From NCBI RefSeq assembly GCF_022170785.1, contig NZ_CP081870.1, positions 3,274,001-3,338,000 of the forward strand: a stretch of 64,000 nt of DNA, in the 5' to 3' direction. Below, piece after piece: positions 23,936 through 32,616 of this stretch (within the stretch, counting starts at the first letter, position 1; each line of letters begins with the position of its first letter). Source of the stretch: Rossellomorea marisflavi. Its GTDB lineage: Bacteria; Bacillota; Bacilli; Bacillales; Bacillaceae_B. The notes beneath the pieces are model-generated. The model did no database searches. It had not been told where the DNA came from and worked only from the letters and a program-made list of their open reading frames with translations. A program made the translations under genes and the position numbers.

Positions 23936-24931
23936 TTGTTGAATAAGGTGATTTTCACTGCTCTCATGTTCTTCTTCATTGTCATCCATCCGGTTCAACT
24001 GACCGTCGCAAAGGAAATGTCAGAAGAACAGATCCATAATAAAAGGATGGAGCTTTTCAAAAAAAATGAAGCCCTCACCCAAATTCCCTGGTATTATATG
24101 GCGGCCATCGATCAATACGAGAGAAGTTTACGCTTCTCAAGGCAGGACCGGGAAAAACCCACCTCGCCGATCTCCATTCACATCAGCCCTGAAACATGGA
24201 CCGGCGCCCTCAATCCCAACCGGGAAGATGCCAATCCATTGACCATCTCCCTATTCGACGGGTTCGGTCGCGATGGAGACCTTGACGGGAAAGCCAGCCT
24301 GCTGAGCGATGAAGATCGCCTTGCATCCCTTTCCCACTTCATTCTTCGCTATGGGATCGATCACGATAATGTGAAGCTTGCTCTATGGGAGTATTACAAG
24401 CGGGATAAGACTGTCAGCATCATCATGGGGAAAGCAATGGTGTACAAGAAGTTCGACACGATCCATCTGAACGCGAAAGCATTCCCCCTCCCCCAGAGGT
24501 ATAACTACAGCTACCGGAATACATGGGGGGATGCCAGGGGTTGGGGCGGTAAACGGATGCATGAGGGAACAGATCTGTTTGCCGATTATGGGGTCCCGGT
24601 CCGGTCCACTTCATACGGCATCGTCGAAATGAAAGGATGGAATCGATATGGGGGATGGCGCATCGGAATACGTGATATCAATAATACGTATCACTATTAT
24701 GCACATCTGAACGGATTCTCCAAAGATCTGAAGGTCGGTCAGATGGTCGAGCCCGGCATGGTGATCGGAGGCGTGGGGAGTTCCGGATACGGTCCCCCAG
24801 GGACAGCAGGAAAATTCCCTCCCCATCTTCATTATGGTATGTACAAAGACAATGGAATCACAGAGTGGTCCTTCGACCCGTACCCTCACCTGAAAATGTG
24901 GGAGCGACAGGATCGGGCAAAGGAAGAATAA
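23936..24931 (+). CDS. yunA: M23-family (LytM-like) peptidase, YunA
   Basis: The 331-residue exported protein has a hydrophobic signal segment (about residues 3-24), an N-terminal domain of about 180 residues specific to YunA, and a C-terminal M23 domain. The M23 zinc motifs are HEGTD (near 205), YYAHL (near 255) and HLHYG (near 300), so a peptidoglycan endopeptidase is expected. The start is TTG at 23936 (or 23939), 6 to 9 bases after AGGAGGG; the TTG at 23930 touches the site. lipA is divergent upstream as in B. subtilis. It ends at a hairpin shared with the following convergent gene. Confidence 0.85.
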   Translation: MLNKVIFTALMFFFIVIHPVQLTVAKEMSEEQIHNKRMELFKKNEALTQIPWYYMAAIDQYERSLRFSRQDREKPTSPISIHISPETWTGALNPNREDANPLTISLFDGFGRDGDLDGKASLLSDEDRLASLSHFILRYGIDHDNVKLALWEYYKRDKTVSIIMGKAMVYKKFDTIHLNAKAFPLPQRYNYSYRNTWGDARGWGGKRMHEGTDLFADYGVPVRSTSYGIVEMKGWNRYGGWRIGIRDINNTYHYYAHLNGFSKDLKVGQMVEPGMVIGGVGSSGYGPPGTAGKFPPHLHYGMYKDNGITEWSFDPYPHLKMWERQDRAKEE

Positions 24932-24974
24932 AAAAAGCAGACAAGGGAGATCATCCCATCGTCTGCTTTTTCCT
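24932..24974. terminator. Terminator between yunA and the metS-like gene
   Basis: AAAAAGCAGAC/GTCTGCTTTTT stem with an 18-base loop and T runs on both strands. Confidence 0.85.
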
Positions 24975-25087
24975 TATGCCTGCTTCTGCTTTTTCGAACT
25001 GATGACGGCATTGGCTATGCTCGCTACAAGTCCGCCCCAAATGATTACGATACCAACGATCATGCTGATGATAGCTGCTGTACCCAT
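24974..25087 (-). CDS. MetS-type small subunit of an NSS transporter
   Basis: The 37-residue protein has one transmembrane helix (about residues 3-25, MIVGIVIIWGGLVASIANAV) and a basic end. The WGGL-A-SI pattern is that of MetS family NSS transporter small subunits, which are needed by MetP-type methionine/alanine importers. It is too short for ordinary ORF cut-offs. Its ATG shares one base with the TAA stop of the transporter gene (TAATG), so it is translationally coupled. Confidence 0.88.
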   Translation of the reverse strand: MGTAAIISMIVGIVIIWGGLVASIANAVISSKKQKQA

Positions 25088-26616
25088 TAGCTTACCTCCT
25101 TGTATGTGGTGTCAGCTTCTGTTTTGGAGCTCCAACGCTTGACGGTAAAGAGGAATCCAAGTACAAGGGCAAAGGCTGCCACAGCCCATCCGCTTAAGTT
25201 GATGAACATATCTGGATACCCTTCATAGTTTCCGTTTTCAGTGTCAAATTGTTTCAGAAGATTGATTTTGAACAAACCAAACATCATGAAACCGAGGACA
25301 ACCGGTGTGATGACTCCTAGACAAACCTTCCACCAGGCTCCCAGACGGATATCAGAGATTTCATTGGCATGCGCTTGAAGCGGGTTGAGCTTGCGCAAGA
25401 ACCAAACGACCACGATGACTTCGATCAATCCGACGAATGCCACTCCGAATTGATTGATGAAGTAGTCAGCTACGTCGAGGAAGAGTAATCCTCCCTGCGT
25501 TGCGAATAGGATCGAAACCAAAGCCGAAAGTCCGCCTCCGAACAGAACGGCTTTCTTTCTGGAAAGTCCGAATTTCTCTGAGACTGCTGCCACATAGGTC
25601 TCGGTTATCGAGATCAGGGAGGTCAATCCTGCCAGGACAAGTGAGGCGAAGAATAGGAATCCGAACAAGCCATTCAACGCAGGGAAGGAATTGATGATCT
25701 GCGGGAATACGACGAATGCAAGCCCCACTCCTCCGCTAACGACTTCCTGAACCGATACCCCTTGAGACTGGGCCATGAAGCCCAATGCTGCGAAAACCCC
25801 GATCCCTGCCAGCAATTCAAAGCTGGAGTTCCCGAAACCGGTAATGAATGCGTTATTGGTGATATCCGATTTTTTCGGAAGATAACTTGAGTACGTAATC
25901 ATGATGGCGAAAGCAATAGATAGACTGAAGAAAATTTGTCCATACGCTGCCACCCACACGCTAGGATCGGCGATTTTCGAGAAATCTGGTTTGAAGAAGG
26001 CATCCAGGCCTTCCAGAGCTCCAGGAAGAGTGACGGCTCTGATCACAATGATTAAGAATAAAATGACAAGTGCCGGAATGAAGATCTTGTTCGCCACTTC
26101 AATTCCCTTTTTGACTCCACGGAAGAGGATACCGAGGGCAACCACCCATACAATGACCAGTGGAATGAATACGCCAGGGACGATGCTTCCCGTCTGCCCT
26201 GCACTCACATCCAGTTTCAAGTATTCCCCGAACAAGAAACCTTCTGTATCATCTCCCCAGCCAAGATTGAAGGAGAATACACTGTACGACATGGCCCAGG
26301 CGATGATGACTGAGTAGTAGGTCGAGATGACAAACGCAATGGCAACCTGCCACCAGCCAAGCCATTCAAGCTTGCGGTTCATCCTGAAATAAGAAAGAGG
26401 AGCTGAGCCACGATATTTATGCCCGATCGTGAATTCCAGGATCAAAAGCGGAATCCCCGCCGTTAAGAGAGCGAATAGATACGGGATGAAGAATGCTCCT
26501 CCTCCATTTTCATAGGCGACCGCCGGAAAGCGCCAGATATTCCCTAGTCCAATGGCGGATCCGACAGCCGCCATAATAAAGCCTGCACGGGTGCCGAACT
26601 GACTGCGATTTTCCAT
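25087..26616 (-). CDS. Sodium-dependent transporter, NSS (SNF) family, MetP-like
   Basis: The 509-residue protein has about 11-12 transmembrane helices in the LeuT fold. The N-terminus has the sodium-site signature GSAIGLGNIWRFPAVAYENGGGAFFIPY in TM1-TM2, and SLSIAFAIMITYSSYLP lies in TM6. Together with the overlapping MetS-type microprotein it should import methionine or small neutral amino acids with Na+. The gene has a strong sigma-A promoter at 26691-26719. B. subtilis has YocR/YhdH relatives; the position here is not that of B. subtilis. Confidence 0.9.
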   Translation of the reverse strand: MENRSQFGTRAGFIMAAVGSAIGLGNIWRFPAVAYENGGGAFFIPYLFALLTAGIPLLILEFTIGHKYRGSAPLSYFRMNRKLEWLGWWQVAIAFVISTYYSVIIAWAMSYSVFSFNLGWGDDTEGFLFGEYLKLDVSAGQTGSIVPGVFIPLVIVWVVALGILFRGVKKGIEVANKIFIPALVILFLIIVIRAVTLPGALEGLDAFFKPDFSKIADPSVWVAAYGQIFFSLSIAFAIMITYSSYLPKKSDITNNAFITGFGNSSFELLAGIGVFAALGFMAQSQGVSVQEVVSGGVGLAFVVFPQIINSFPALNGLFGFLFFASLVLAGLTSLISITETYVAAVSEKFGLSRKKAVLFGGGLSALVSILFATQGGLLFLDVADYFINQFGVAFVGLIEVIVVVWFLRKLNPLQAHANEISDIRLGAWWKVCLGVITPVVLGFMMFGLFKINLLKQFDTENGNYEGYPDMFINLSGWAVAAFALVLGFLFTVKRWSSKTEADTTYKEVS

Positions 26617-26690
26617 CTTATTTCCCCCTGTGTCATTCCAATCATATAAGATTGAAATTTTTATATTTTCTGAACATTAAATCTAAAGAC

Positions 26691-26719
26691 AGTATAGCTA
26701 GTTCTAGGACAATTGTCAA
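26691..26719 (-). promoter_or_regulatory. Sigma-A promoter of the NSS transporter operon
   Basis: On the minus strand TTGACA, 17 bases and TATACT; the leader is about 68 bases. Confidence 0.75.
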
Positions 26720-26835
26720 AGAGATTTTTCATAATTCAGATACATTACAGGAGAATGCATTACTAATTCCCCACACCTCTTTCCCCATATAAAGATGCGC
26801 TTGCGGAGAACTGTTGATAACTCATCATTCCCGAA

Positions 26836-26870
26836 TTAAAAAAGAAGCCGGGATGAATTCCCGGCTTCTT
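26836..26870 (-). terminator. Terminator of the NhaC-family gene
   Basis: AAGAAGCCGGG and its complement (11 bp, 7-base loop) with six T on the minus strand. Confidence 0.9.
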
Positions 26871-26871
26871 G

Positions 26872-28437
26872 CTAATGCTGTTCTGCCACTGTTTCTGATT
26901 TCTTGCCGACCAGGAACGATACTCCAACAACGAGCACGATGACCGTCAACAGCCCGAGCCACGTGTTCTCGGTGAATCCAAGGACAAGATAGCCGACAGC
27001 GGCTGCACCCGCTGCAATGAGGGCATATGGCAGCTGGGTGAGGACGTGGTCGATGTGATTGCTCCCTGCCCCGGTGGAGGAAAGAATGGTGGTGTCTGAA
27101 ATCGGAGAACAGTGGTCTCCGAATACCGCTCCAGCAAGGACAGCAGCCATTGATGGAAGCAGGATCGTAATATCCGTGTTGGCCGCAATCTCTCCAGCAA
27201 TCGGGAGTAGCAACCCGAAGGATCCCCAAGAAGTTCCCGTTGAAAAGGCCATGAATCCAGCCACAACGAACAGGATGAACGGCAGGGCCGCAACAGGTAT
27301 GTTCGATTGTTCAACGAGACCTGCAAGATACTTTCCTGTCTCCAATTCTCCGATCAGCGTAACGATCGTCCAAGCGAAGAACAAAATGTAAACGGCTGGC
27401 AACATCGACTTAACCCCTTCAATGATCCCTTTACCGAGCGCACTCCCTTCCACGCCTTTCATGCTCACCTGTCTGAGGAAGAAGAGCAGGGAAACGATGA
27501 ATCCGACGATCCCTCCGAGAATCAGAGAAAGCGTTACATCGGTGTTCTCGAACACTTTGAGAAGGTCGAAAGATCCCACCGCACGGTATCCAGTCCAAAG
27601 CATGGCCCCGACTGTCCCTACGACAAGAGCGACGATGGGCCAGACAAGGTCACCTACTGTTCCCCTAGGACTGACGGGAAGCTCATTTTTAAGCTCTCCA
27701 GGGATTTCTTTTGATGCATCATACAGCTCTCCAGTCTGGATTGCTTTCACTTCATGCTCCCGCATTTTGCCAAAGTCGATACCCCTGATGGCAATCAACA
27801 ATACGAAAAGGATCGTGGCCCAAACGTAGAAGTTCATGGGAACAACTTGCACGAAGGCTGAAAATGCCGAGATGTCGGTTACATTATGGGCAGCCAGGAT
27901 CGTTCCCATGATCCCGATGATGTACGCCCCCCAGCTTGAAACCGGTGAAACAACACAGATTGGGGCTGAGGTAGAATCAATGATATAGGCAAGTTTTGCC
28001 CTTGAAATGTTGTGACGGTCCGTGACAGGACGTGCCACCTGACCGACCGCAAGTGCATTGAAATAATCATCGATGAAGATGATGATACCGAGTACGGCAG
28101 CAAGGAGTTGTGCACCCCTGCGGGTCTTCACGCGCTTGATGGCCCATTCACCGAAGGCACGGCTTCCGCCCGTGATATTGATGAATGCCGTGATGATACC
28201 AAGCAGAAGCAGGAAAAGAATGATGAAGATATTCCCCTTATTCCATTCTCCATCTGCGTAAAGATTTCCGATGAATCCATCCCATACGAGGGAGAGCGTT
28301 TCACCGATCGAAAAATTAGCTATTAAAAGTGCGGATGCCACAATCCCTACACCGAGGGATAATAGTACCCTCCGCGTCAATACGACCATCAAGATGGCCA
28401 AGAGTGGCGGGATTAATGAATAAATGGTGTTTTCCAT
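26872..28437 (-). CDS. NhaC-superfamily transporter, predicted lysine transporter (LysW-like)
   Basis: The 521-residue protein has about 11-13 transmembrane helices. It shows the family motifs FIDDYFNALAVGQVARPVTDRHNISRAKLAYIIDSTSAPICVVSPVSSWGAY in the middle of the N-terminal half and FSTGTSWGSFGLLLPIAG plus DHCSPISDTTILSS in the C-terminal half. The family is usually called Na+/H+ antiporter NhaC, but the mRNA leader is a lysine riboswitch. Rodionov and co-workers predicted such riboswitch-controlled NhaC-type genes (lysW) to be lysine transporters. So lysine uptake is the best inference. GGAGGAAATC precedes the ATG. Confidence 0.85.
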   Translation of the reverse strand: MENTIYSLIPPLLAILMVVLTRRVLLSLGVGIVASALLIANFSIGETLSLVWDGFIGNLYADGEWNKGNIFIILFLLLLGIITAFINITGGSRAFGEWAIKRVKTRRGAQLLAAVLGIIIFIDDYFNALAVGQVARPVTDRHNISRAKLAYIIDSTSAPICVVSPVSSWGAYIIGIMGTILAAHNVTDISAFSAFVQVVPMNFYVWATILFVLLIAIRGIDFGKMREHEVKAIQTGELYDASKEIPGELKNELPVSPRGTVGDLVWPIVALVVGTVGAMLWTGYRAVGSFDLLKVFENTDVTLSLILGGIVGFIVSLLFFLRQVSMKGVEGSALGKGIIEGVKSMLPAVYILFFAWTIVTLIGELETGKYLAGLVEQSNIPVAALPFILFVVAGFMAFSTGTSWGSFGLLLPIAGEIAANTDITILLPSMAAVLAGAVFGDHCSPISDTTILSSTGAGSNHIDHVLTQLPYALIAAGAAAVGYLVLGFTENTWLGLLTVIVLVVGVSFLVGKKSETVAEQH

Positions 28438-28492
28438 GATTTCCTCCTATGAATTGATAGGGGGGAATGCTGAAACATGATAGAAGGCAAAC

Positions 28493-28735
28493 AAAAAAGG
28501 CAATGATAGAGATACTATCATTACCTTGTCAGTAACGTCAGTGCTCCATCACGATCTGTAGCTCCCCATTATAGAGTGCCTCTATAATGACAGTGTCATC
28601 CTTTTTCAAGATGACCCCAGCATCCATGCATTCGACATGCATGACTACTTCGGCAAAAGTTCCCTTTCATCTGTTCTCTCTGTTGTCATCCTCAAACAGC
28701 TTACTAATGAACCCTGCGCCTCTACCCCATCGGAT
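28493..28735 (-). ncRNA. Lysine riboswitch (L-box) with intrinsic terminator
   Basis: On the minus strand the L-box blocks appear in order: GGTAGAGGCGCAGG and TTAGTAAG (near 28725-28700), GATGAAAGGGAAC and TTGCCGAAG (28675-28648), GATGCTGGGGTCAT (28625-28610), ACACTGTCA (near 28595) and GGGGAGCTAC (28568-28558) closing P1. Then comes a 13-bp terminator hairpin AAGGTAATGATAG...CTATCATTGCCTT with seven T (28493-28529). The predicted action is premature termination when lysine is high. The gene follows 55 bases downstream. Confidence 0.92.
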
Positions 28736-28769
28736 TGACGATGTGGTTGCTTATAAAATTTTCTATACA

Positions 28770-28798
28770 ACTATATCAAACTGCCGGGTCTTTGACAA
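28770..28798 (-). promoter_or_regulatory. Sigma-A promoter of the lysine-riboswitch transcript
   Basis: On the minus strand TTGTCA, 17 bases and TATAGT; the start would be about 30 bases before the aptamer. Confidence 0.75.
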
Positions 28799-28837
28799 TG
28801 AATATTCCCCATTGGAAATATTTTAAACCTATCACGC

Positions 28838-28864
28838 AAAAAAGACCCCCACTAGTGAGAGGTC
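28838..28864 (-). terminator. Terminator of the HD-GYP gene
   Basis: A GACC-rich stem with G-T pairs and an inner CAC-TA-GTG, followed by six T on the minus strand. The stop codon lies in its 5' arm. Confidence 0.7.
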
Positions 28865-29972
28865 ATGTACGGGAAGGAATCCCGACTTCAAAATCCGGAT
28901 CAAAGCCTGTGATGATCACATCAAATTCCTTGCTTAAATCGATTTCATAAGGGGATTCCAGCCGTTCTCCCCCTTCTTCGACGATCCGGACAACAGGGCG
29001 GTCGGTCACCCCTTGATTCTGCTCGGCCACGATGGCTTTCCGATCATCATTCAGCTCGATGATCATTCCATTCGGATAGATGGCCACGGAGCGCCTGAAG
29101 GCTTCAATGACCTCCCTGTCGAACAAGGTCCCCGCTCCTGCATAAAGGATCTCGAGGGCCTGATGGGGAAGCATGGCATCCCGGTATACCCGATTGGAGG
29201 TCATGGCATCAAAGACGTCAGCGACCGCGATGATCTTGGCGAATGGATGGATATCTTCTTCCTTGATCCCCCGGGGATACCCGGATCCGTCTAATCTCTC
29301 ATGATGCTGATACGCACAGTGCGCTACCAGGATGGATACTGAATGGAGGCCGCGGAGAATTTCGAATCCCCTCTCGGAGTGAAGTTTGATTTCAGCAAAT
29401 TCCGCTTCCGTCAGTCTGCCCGGCTTCATGAGGATTTCCTCAGATATGCACATCTTGCCGATATCATGAAGAATCGCTCCCACCCCGAGCTGTTCCAGCT
29501 GCTTTTGGGGAAGATTCAGCTTGAGGCCGATCGAAAGGGTATAAAGTGTCACATTGAACGAATGATGAAAGATATAAGAATCATAGGAGAAGACATCTGT
29601 CAGGATCGTCAGAAGGTCATTGTTCTCCTTGACTTCCTGCAGGACGACTCCGATGATGCCAGTCATTTGCCTGGCACTCTCCTCAAACAGCACGCTTTTC
29701 GGGATGCTCGATTGCTTGACCTGACTGAATGCCTTCTCGATGCTTTTGATCGTCTCCTGTCTCACTTTCTTTGAAACGGTCTCTTTGACCTCAATTCCAT
29801 GGGAAAGAGAATCTTCGATATAAACATATTGGATATTCAACTCTAACAGCCGCTGAATCATGCGATCCGTGAGCGGCACGCGATCATGAATCAGCATCTT
29901 CCCTCTCATGTTATAGACCGGTGAACCTAGAACCATGCCGGATCTGATGGACCTTGTAGAAATGAGCATCAT
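28863..29972 (-). CDS. HD-GYP domain protein (cyclic di-GMP phosphodiesterase type)
   Basis: The 369-residue soluble protein has an N-terminal DUF3391-like region (about 1-110) and an HD-GYP domain (about 125-300). The HD pair is at 169-170 (HDIGK), and HHERLDGSGYPRG with His223-His224 and GYP at 231-233 is intact, so hydrolysis of c-di-GMP is expected. The C-terminal part (about 310-369) is a small beta domain of unknown role. TAGGAG is 6 bases before the ATG and a sigma-A promoter lies at 30026-30053. I know of no B. subtilis equivalent in this location. Confidence 0.88.
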   Translation of the reverse strand: MMLISTRSIRSGMVLGSPVYNMRGKMLIHDRVPLTDRMIQRLLELNIQYVYIEDSLSHGIEVKETVSKKVRQETIKSIEKAFSQVKQSSIPKSVLFEESARQMTGIIGVVLQEVKENNDLLTILTDVFSYDSYIFHHSFNVTLYTLSIGLKLNLPQKQLEQLGVGAILHDIGKMCISEEILMKPGRLTEAEFAEIKLHSERGFEILRGLHSVSILVAHCAYQHHERLDGSGYPRGIKEEDIHPFAKIIAVADVFDAMTSNRVYRDAMLPHQALEILYAGAGTLFDREVIEAFRRSVAIYPNGMIIELNDDRKAIVAEQNQGVTDRPVVRIVEEGGERLESPYEIDLSKEFDVIITGFDPDFEVGIPSRT

Positions 29973-30025
29973 ACTAATCTCCTATATATCCCCTTCATTT
30001 TTCGACAAAATTTACTAATATGTCC

Positions 30026-30053
30026 ATTATAAAGGAAACCTGTAATTCTGCAA
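30026..30053 (-). promoter_or_regulatory. Sigma-A promoter of the HD-GYP gene
   Basis: On the minus strand TTGCAG, 16 bases and TATAAT. Confidence 0.7.
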
Positions 30054-30108
30054 GGTATAATTACCTATTGCAAGGGATTATTCATAGAAGAATGGCAAAT
30101 CGGTTCCA

Positions 30109-31470
30109 TCAATTCTTCATTTTGCCTAGTTTCCACCCAAGCACATCCCGTAAGAATTCAGGCATGAAATATTTCTTGGGTTTTGTTTTAAGGGATGGGA
30201 AGAAGTGACCGAATGTAAACATATCCGGCAGAGCCACCTTGTAGCTCTCATGTGGGTCAAGACGTGCTCCCCCCACCAACAGATCACCTTCAGTAAAGCT
30301 GATATTGGTGTAGACGAATTGCCCGAGTACCCTACCCCTGAATCCCAGACCTTTCACTTCAAGGGCTGGCCATGATTCATTAAGGGTAAGCATGATGACC
30401 TCCTTGAGTTCTTCTCCAGTGAGCGTGATCAGACACGGATTGATAGGGTGAGGCAATATATGATGGAGGTCTCTCTTAGTGACTGGCCCTTTTTGCAGAC
30501 CTTCCATGAGGAGTCCTGCATTCACGAGAGAACAATCGGCATCCGTCCACTCCATGAGTGCCTCACTGAGAAGGAGCGGTAGCGGCGACGGAGCATACCA
30601 GTCGACGGAGAGCCCTGTTTTCAGATCAGCAATTTCTTCCTCCAGTAATGCTTGCCCCTCTAGTACCCACCTTCGCTCCTCATTCGGCTCACCCCCGGTC
30701 TCAGGAAGATCTTCATACGCATAGAGACCAGCTTTCCCTGAGAGGATCTCCTTACTAGAAGAATCGACTTCGATCACCATATGACCGACGAAGTTGCCGT
30801 ACTTGCCTGCTGCACCGAGAAGGGTGTTGTTGACTTTTTTCCCTTCTTGAAGGATGTGATGGGTGTGGGCCCCAAGAATGACATCCACTTCAGGGAACTC
30901 CGCTCCTATCACTTCGTCATCACGAATGCCCAGATGGGATAAAAGAATAAGCACGTCCACTTTTGGCCTCAGTTCATCCAGCAGCTTCCGCAACTCAGCG
31001 ATCGGCTCGGTGACGGTCCAACCCAGTGCCTGATAAAAAGGATAGAAAGGCGCCGTTAAACCGAGTACCCCGATCTTCACGTCCCCTTTTGTCCGGTATA
31101 TGTGATAAGGGGTTGCCCAATCCGGCATACCCATGGATTCGTCAAAGAGGTTTCCAAGTATGATCGGAAATCCCGCATCATCATACAGTTGATTCAGTTC
31201 TTCATGATCAAGGGTGATGCCTTCGTTGTTCCCGATGGTGACTCCGTCGTACCCTGCTTCGTTCAGGAATTTGACGTTTCCCTTCCCCAGGGTGGCCTCT
31301 GTGAGGGGGTGTGAGCGATCGACATGATCGCCTACATCGAATACAAAGACCTCTTCTCCTTCGCTCTCATGCAGCAGTCGCCTGTCCTTCATGAGGTCCC
31401 GGATTCTCGACCAGTGTTCAAAATGACTATGCAAATCATTGGTGTGGTATATATGGATCGTTTCTTTCAA
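30109..31470 (-). CDS. yunD: Metallophosphoesterase/5'-nucleotidase family protein YunD
   Basis: The 453-residue cytosolic (no signal peptide) member of the UshA/CpdB-like family has the di-metal motifs HTNDLHSH (His9, Asp12, His14, His16), FDVGDHVD near 47, GNNEG near 100, LSHLG near 178 and LGAHTHH near 200. The C-terminal 5'-nucleotidase domain (about 280-430) follows. B. subtilis YunD is the match; the physiological substrate is not known. The start is AAAGAAACG with the ATG at 31470 preceded by AGGAGTGAGC. yunF is on the same strand 44 bases upstream. Confidence 0.9.
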   Translation of the reverse strand: MKETIHIYHTNDLHSHFEHWSRIRDLMKDRRLLHESEGEEVFVFDVGDHVDRSHPLTEATLGKGNVKFLNEAGYDGVTIGNNEGITLDHEELNQLYDDAGFPIILGNLFDESMGMPDWATPYHIYRTKGDVKIGVLGLTAPFYPFYQALGWTVTEPIAELRKLLDELRPKVDVLILLSHLGIRDDEVIGAEFPEVDVILGAHTHHILQEGKKVNNTLLGAAGKYGNFVGHMVIEVDSSSKEILSGKAGLYAYEDLPETGGEPNEERRWVLEGQALLEEEIADLKTGLSVDWYAPSPLPLLLSEALMEWTDADCSLVNAGLLMEGLQKGPVTKRDLHHILPHPINPCLITLTGEELKEVIMLTLNESWPALEVKGLGFRGRVLGQFVYTNISFTEGDLLVGGARLDPHESYKVALPDMFTFGHFFPSLKTKPKKYFMPEFLRDVLGWKLGKMKN

Positions 31471-31513
31471 TTAAGCTCACTCCTGTAAGGCATTGCCTTT
31501 TTCTACATGTGCA

Positions 31514-32356
31514 TCAGAACAGATCCAGCTGCTTCGGTGCAAGGCCGCTGTACCGTATTCCAAGGTGTTCAATCATCTGTTTGGCATTATCCGCTGCGTC
31601 CCCGCCTGAATTATTATTGAAAAGGATATACAGATCCTTTGATTCTTGCTCAAGCTTCCTTATATGGGGAATCCACTCTTCAAGTTCGGACTGATTATAA
31701 CGATAGAGATAACGGACCTCCCGCCAATTGTCCTTCCCCGTATGATTCCAGCCATACACATTTCGCCCGTGAAACCGGATGAGCGTGGCATCTCCGTTCG
31801 TTGCTTCGACCACTCTTGGGACAGAACCTTCTCCAGCCTGAGGCTCATCACAGATTGAATGGATCCAGTCTTCATTCTTCATGAAACCAAGCGTCCCCTG
31901 GCGGAATTCGGGCGAATACCAGCTTTGGTGACGAAACTCCAGAGACACTGGGATACCCTGCATCAGTTCCCTGCAATATCTGATATAGTTCACATTATCT
32001 TTTGTACAGTCGAACCATGGCGGGAATTGGAATAGGACCATGGCAAGCTTTCCGCTCTCCAGGAAAGGGACGATGGATTCCTTGAATGCCGCAAACATGA
32101 CATCCTTTGATTCAAACGGGATTTCACCCCGCTGATGCCCCGTCATCCCCTGATAGGCCTTCACGATGAATCGGAACGCATCAGGGGTTTCATCCACCCA
32201 TTTCCTTACATTCTTCACCGGCTGTACGGCATAAAAGGATGCATCCACTTCCACCACCGGGAAGTGGGCGCCGTACTCCTTCAGCTTATCCCTTGCCGGG
32301 ACGTTTTCATAAAGGGTGTCATGGTCCCCCCACCCTGTCACTCCAACATAGATCAT
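31514..32356 (-). CDS. yunF: DUF72 family protein YunF
   Basis: The 280-residue TIM-barrel-like DUF72 protein has the conserved GVTGWGDHDTLY N-terminus, VVEVDASFYAVQ near residue 36, FRFIVKAYQGMTGH near 62, LFQFPPWF near 105, SLEFRHQSWYS near 135 and RFHGRN near 185. Its biochemical function is unknown despite the strong conservation. AAGGCAGGTGCTGAACG precedes the ATG; the ribosome binding site is moderate. It is in an operon with yunD, as in B. subtilis. Confidence 0.9.
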   Translation of the reverse strand: MIYVGVTGWGDHDTLYENVPARDKLKEYGAHFPVVEVDASFYAVQPVKNVRKWVDETPDAFRFIVKAYQGMTGHQRGEIPFESKDVMFAAFKESIVPFLESGKLAMVLFQFPPWFDCTKDNVNYIRYCRELMQGIPVSLEFRHQSWYSPEFRQGTLGFMKNEDWIHSICDEPQAGEGSVPRVVEATNGDATLIRFHGRNVYGWNHTGKDNWREVRYLYRYNQSELEEWIPHIRKLEQESKDLYILFNNNSGGDAADNAKQMIEHLGIRYSGLAPKQLDLF

Positions 32357-32510
32357 CGTTCAGCACCTGCCTTTTATGTGAATTCATTCTATCACAGAAC
32401 CCATCTGATTTCCGGTTGGAGGTGTCGGAGTCGCATGTCAAAAGAACCTTCAACATTTTTTTTAACTCTATAATCCAAAAGTTAACAATTTTGTCATGAA
32501 GACATGTCTA

Positions 32511-32532
32511 GTTTGTGAAATATTGAACAAAC
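32511..32532. promoter_or_regulatory. Palindrome upstream of doxX gene (Rex-like)
   Basis: GTTTGT and ACAAAC arms flank a GAAATATTGA centre. The inner 18 bases agree with the Rex box TTGTGAA-N4-TTCACAA at 12 of 14 defined positions. It lies about 85-106 bases before the DoxX start, upstream of a TATACT at about 32563. Confidence 0.4.
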
Positions 32533-32616
32533 TTATCGTCTTTTTTCTCTTGCGTGCTTATACTGAAAGTGTAGAGGAGCTAGCCCTCTTAAAACGGAAT
32601 CAAGGAGTGAATGACG

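Noticed and set aside
28587-28950. Plus-strand frames of 71-79 codons
   Set aside because: They lie opposite the lysine riboswitch and its promoter; the RNA structure explains the sequence.
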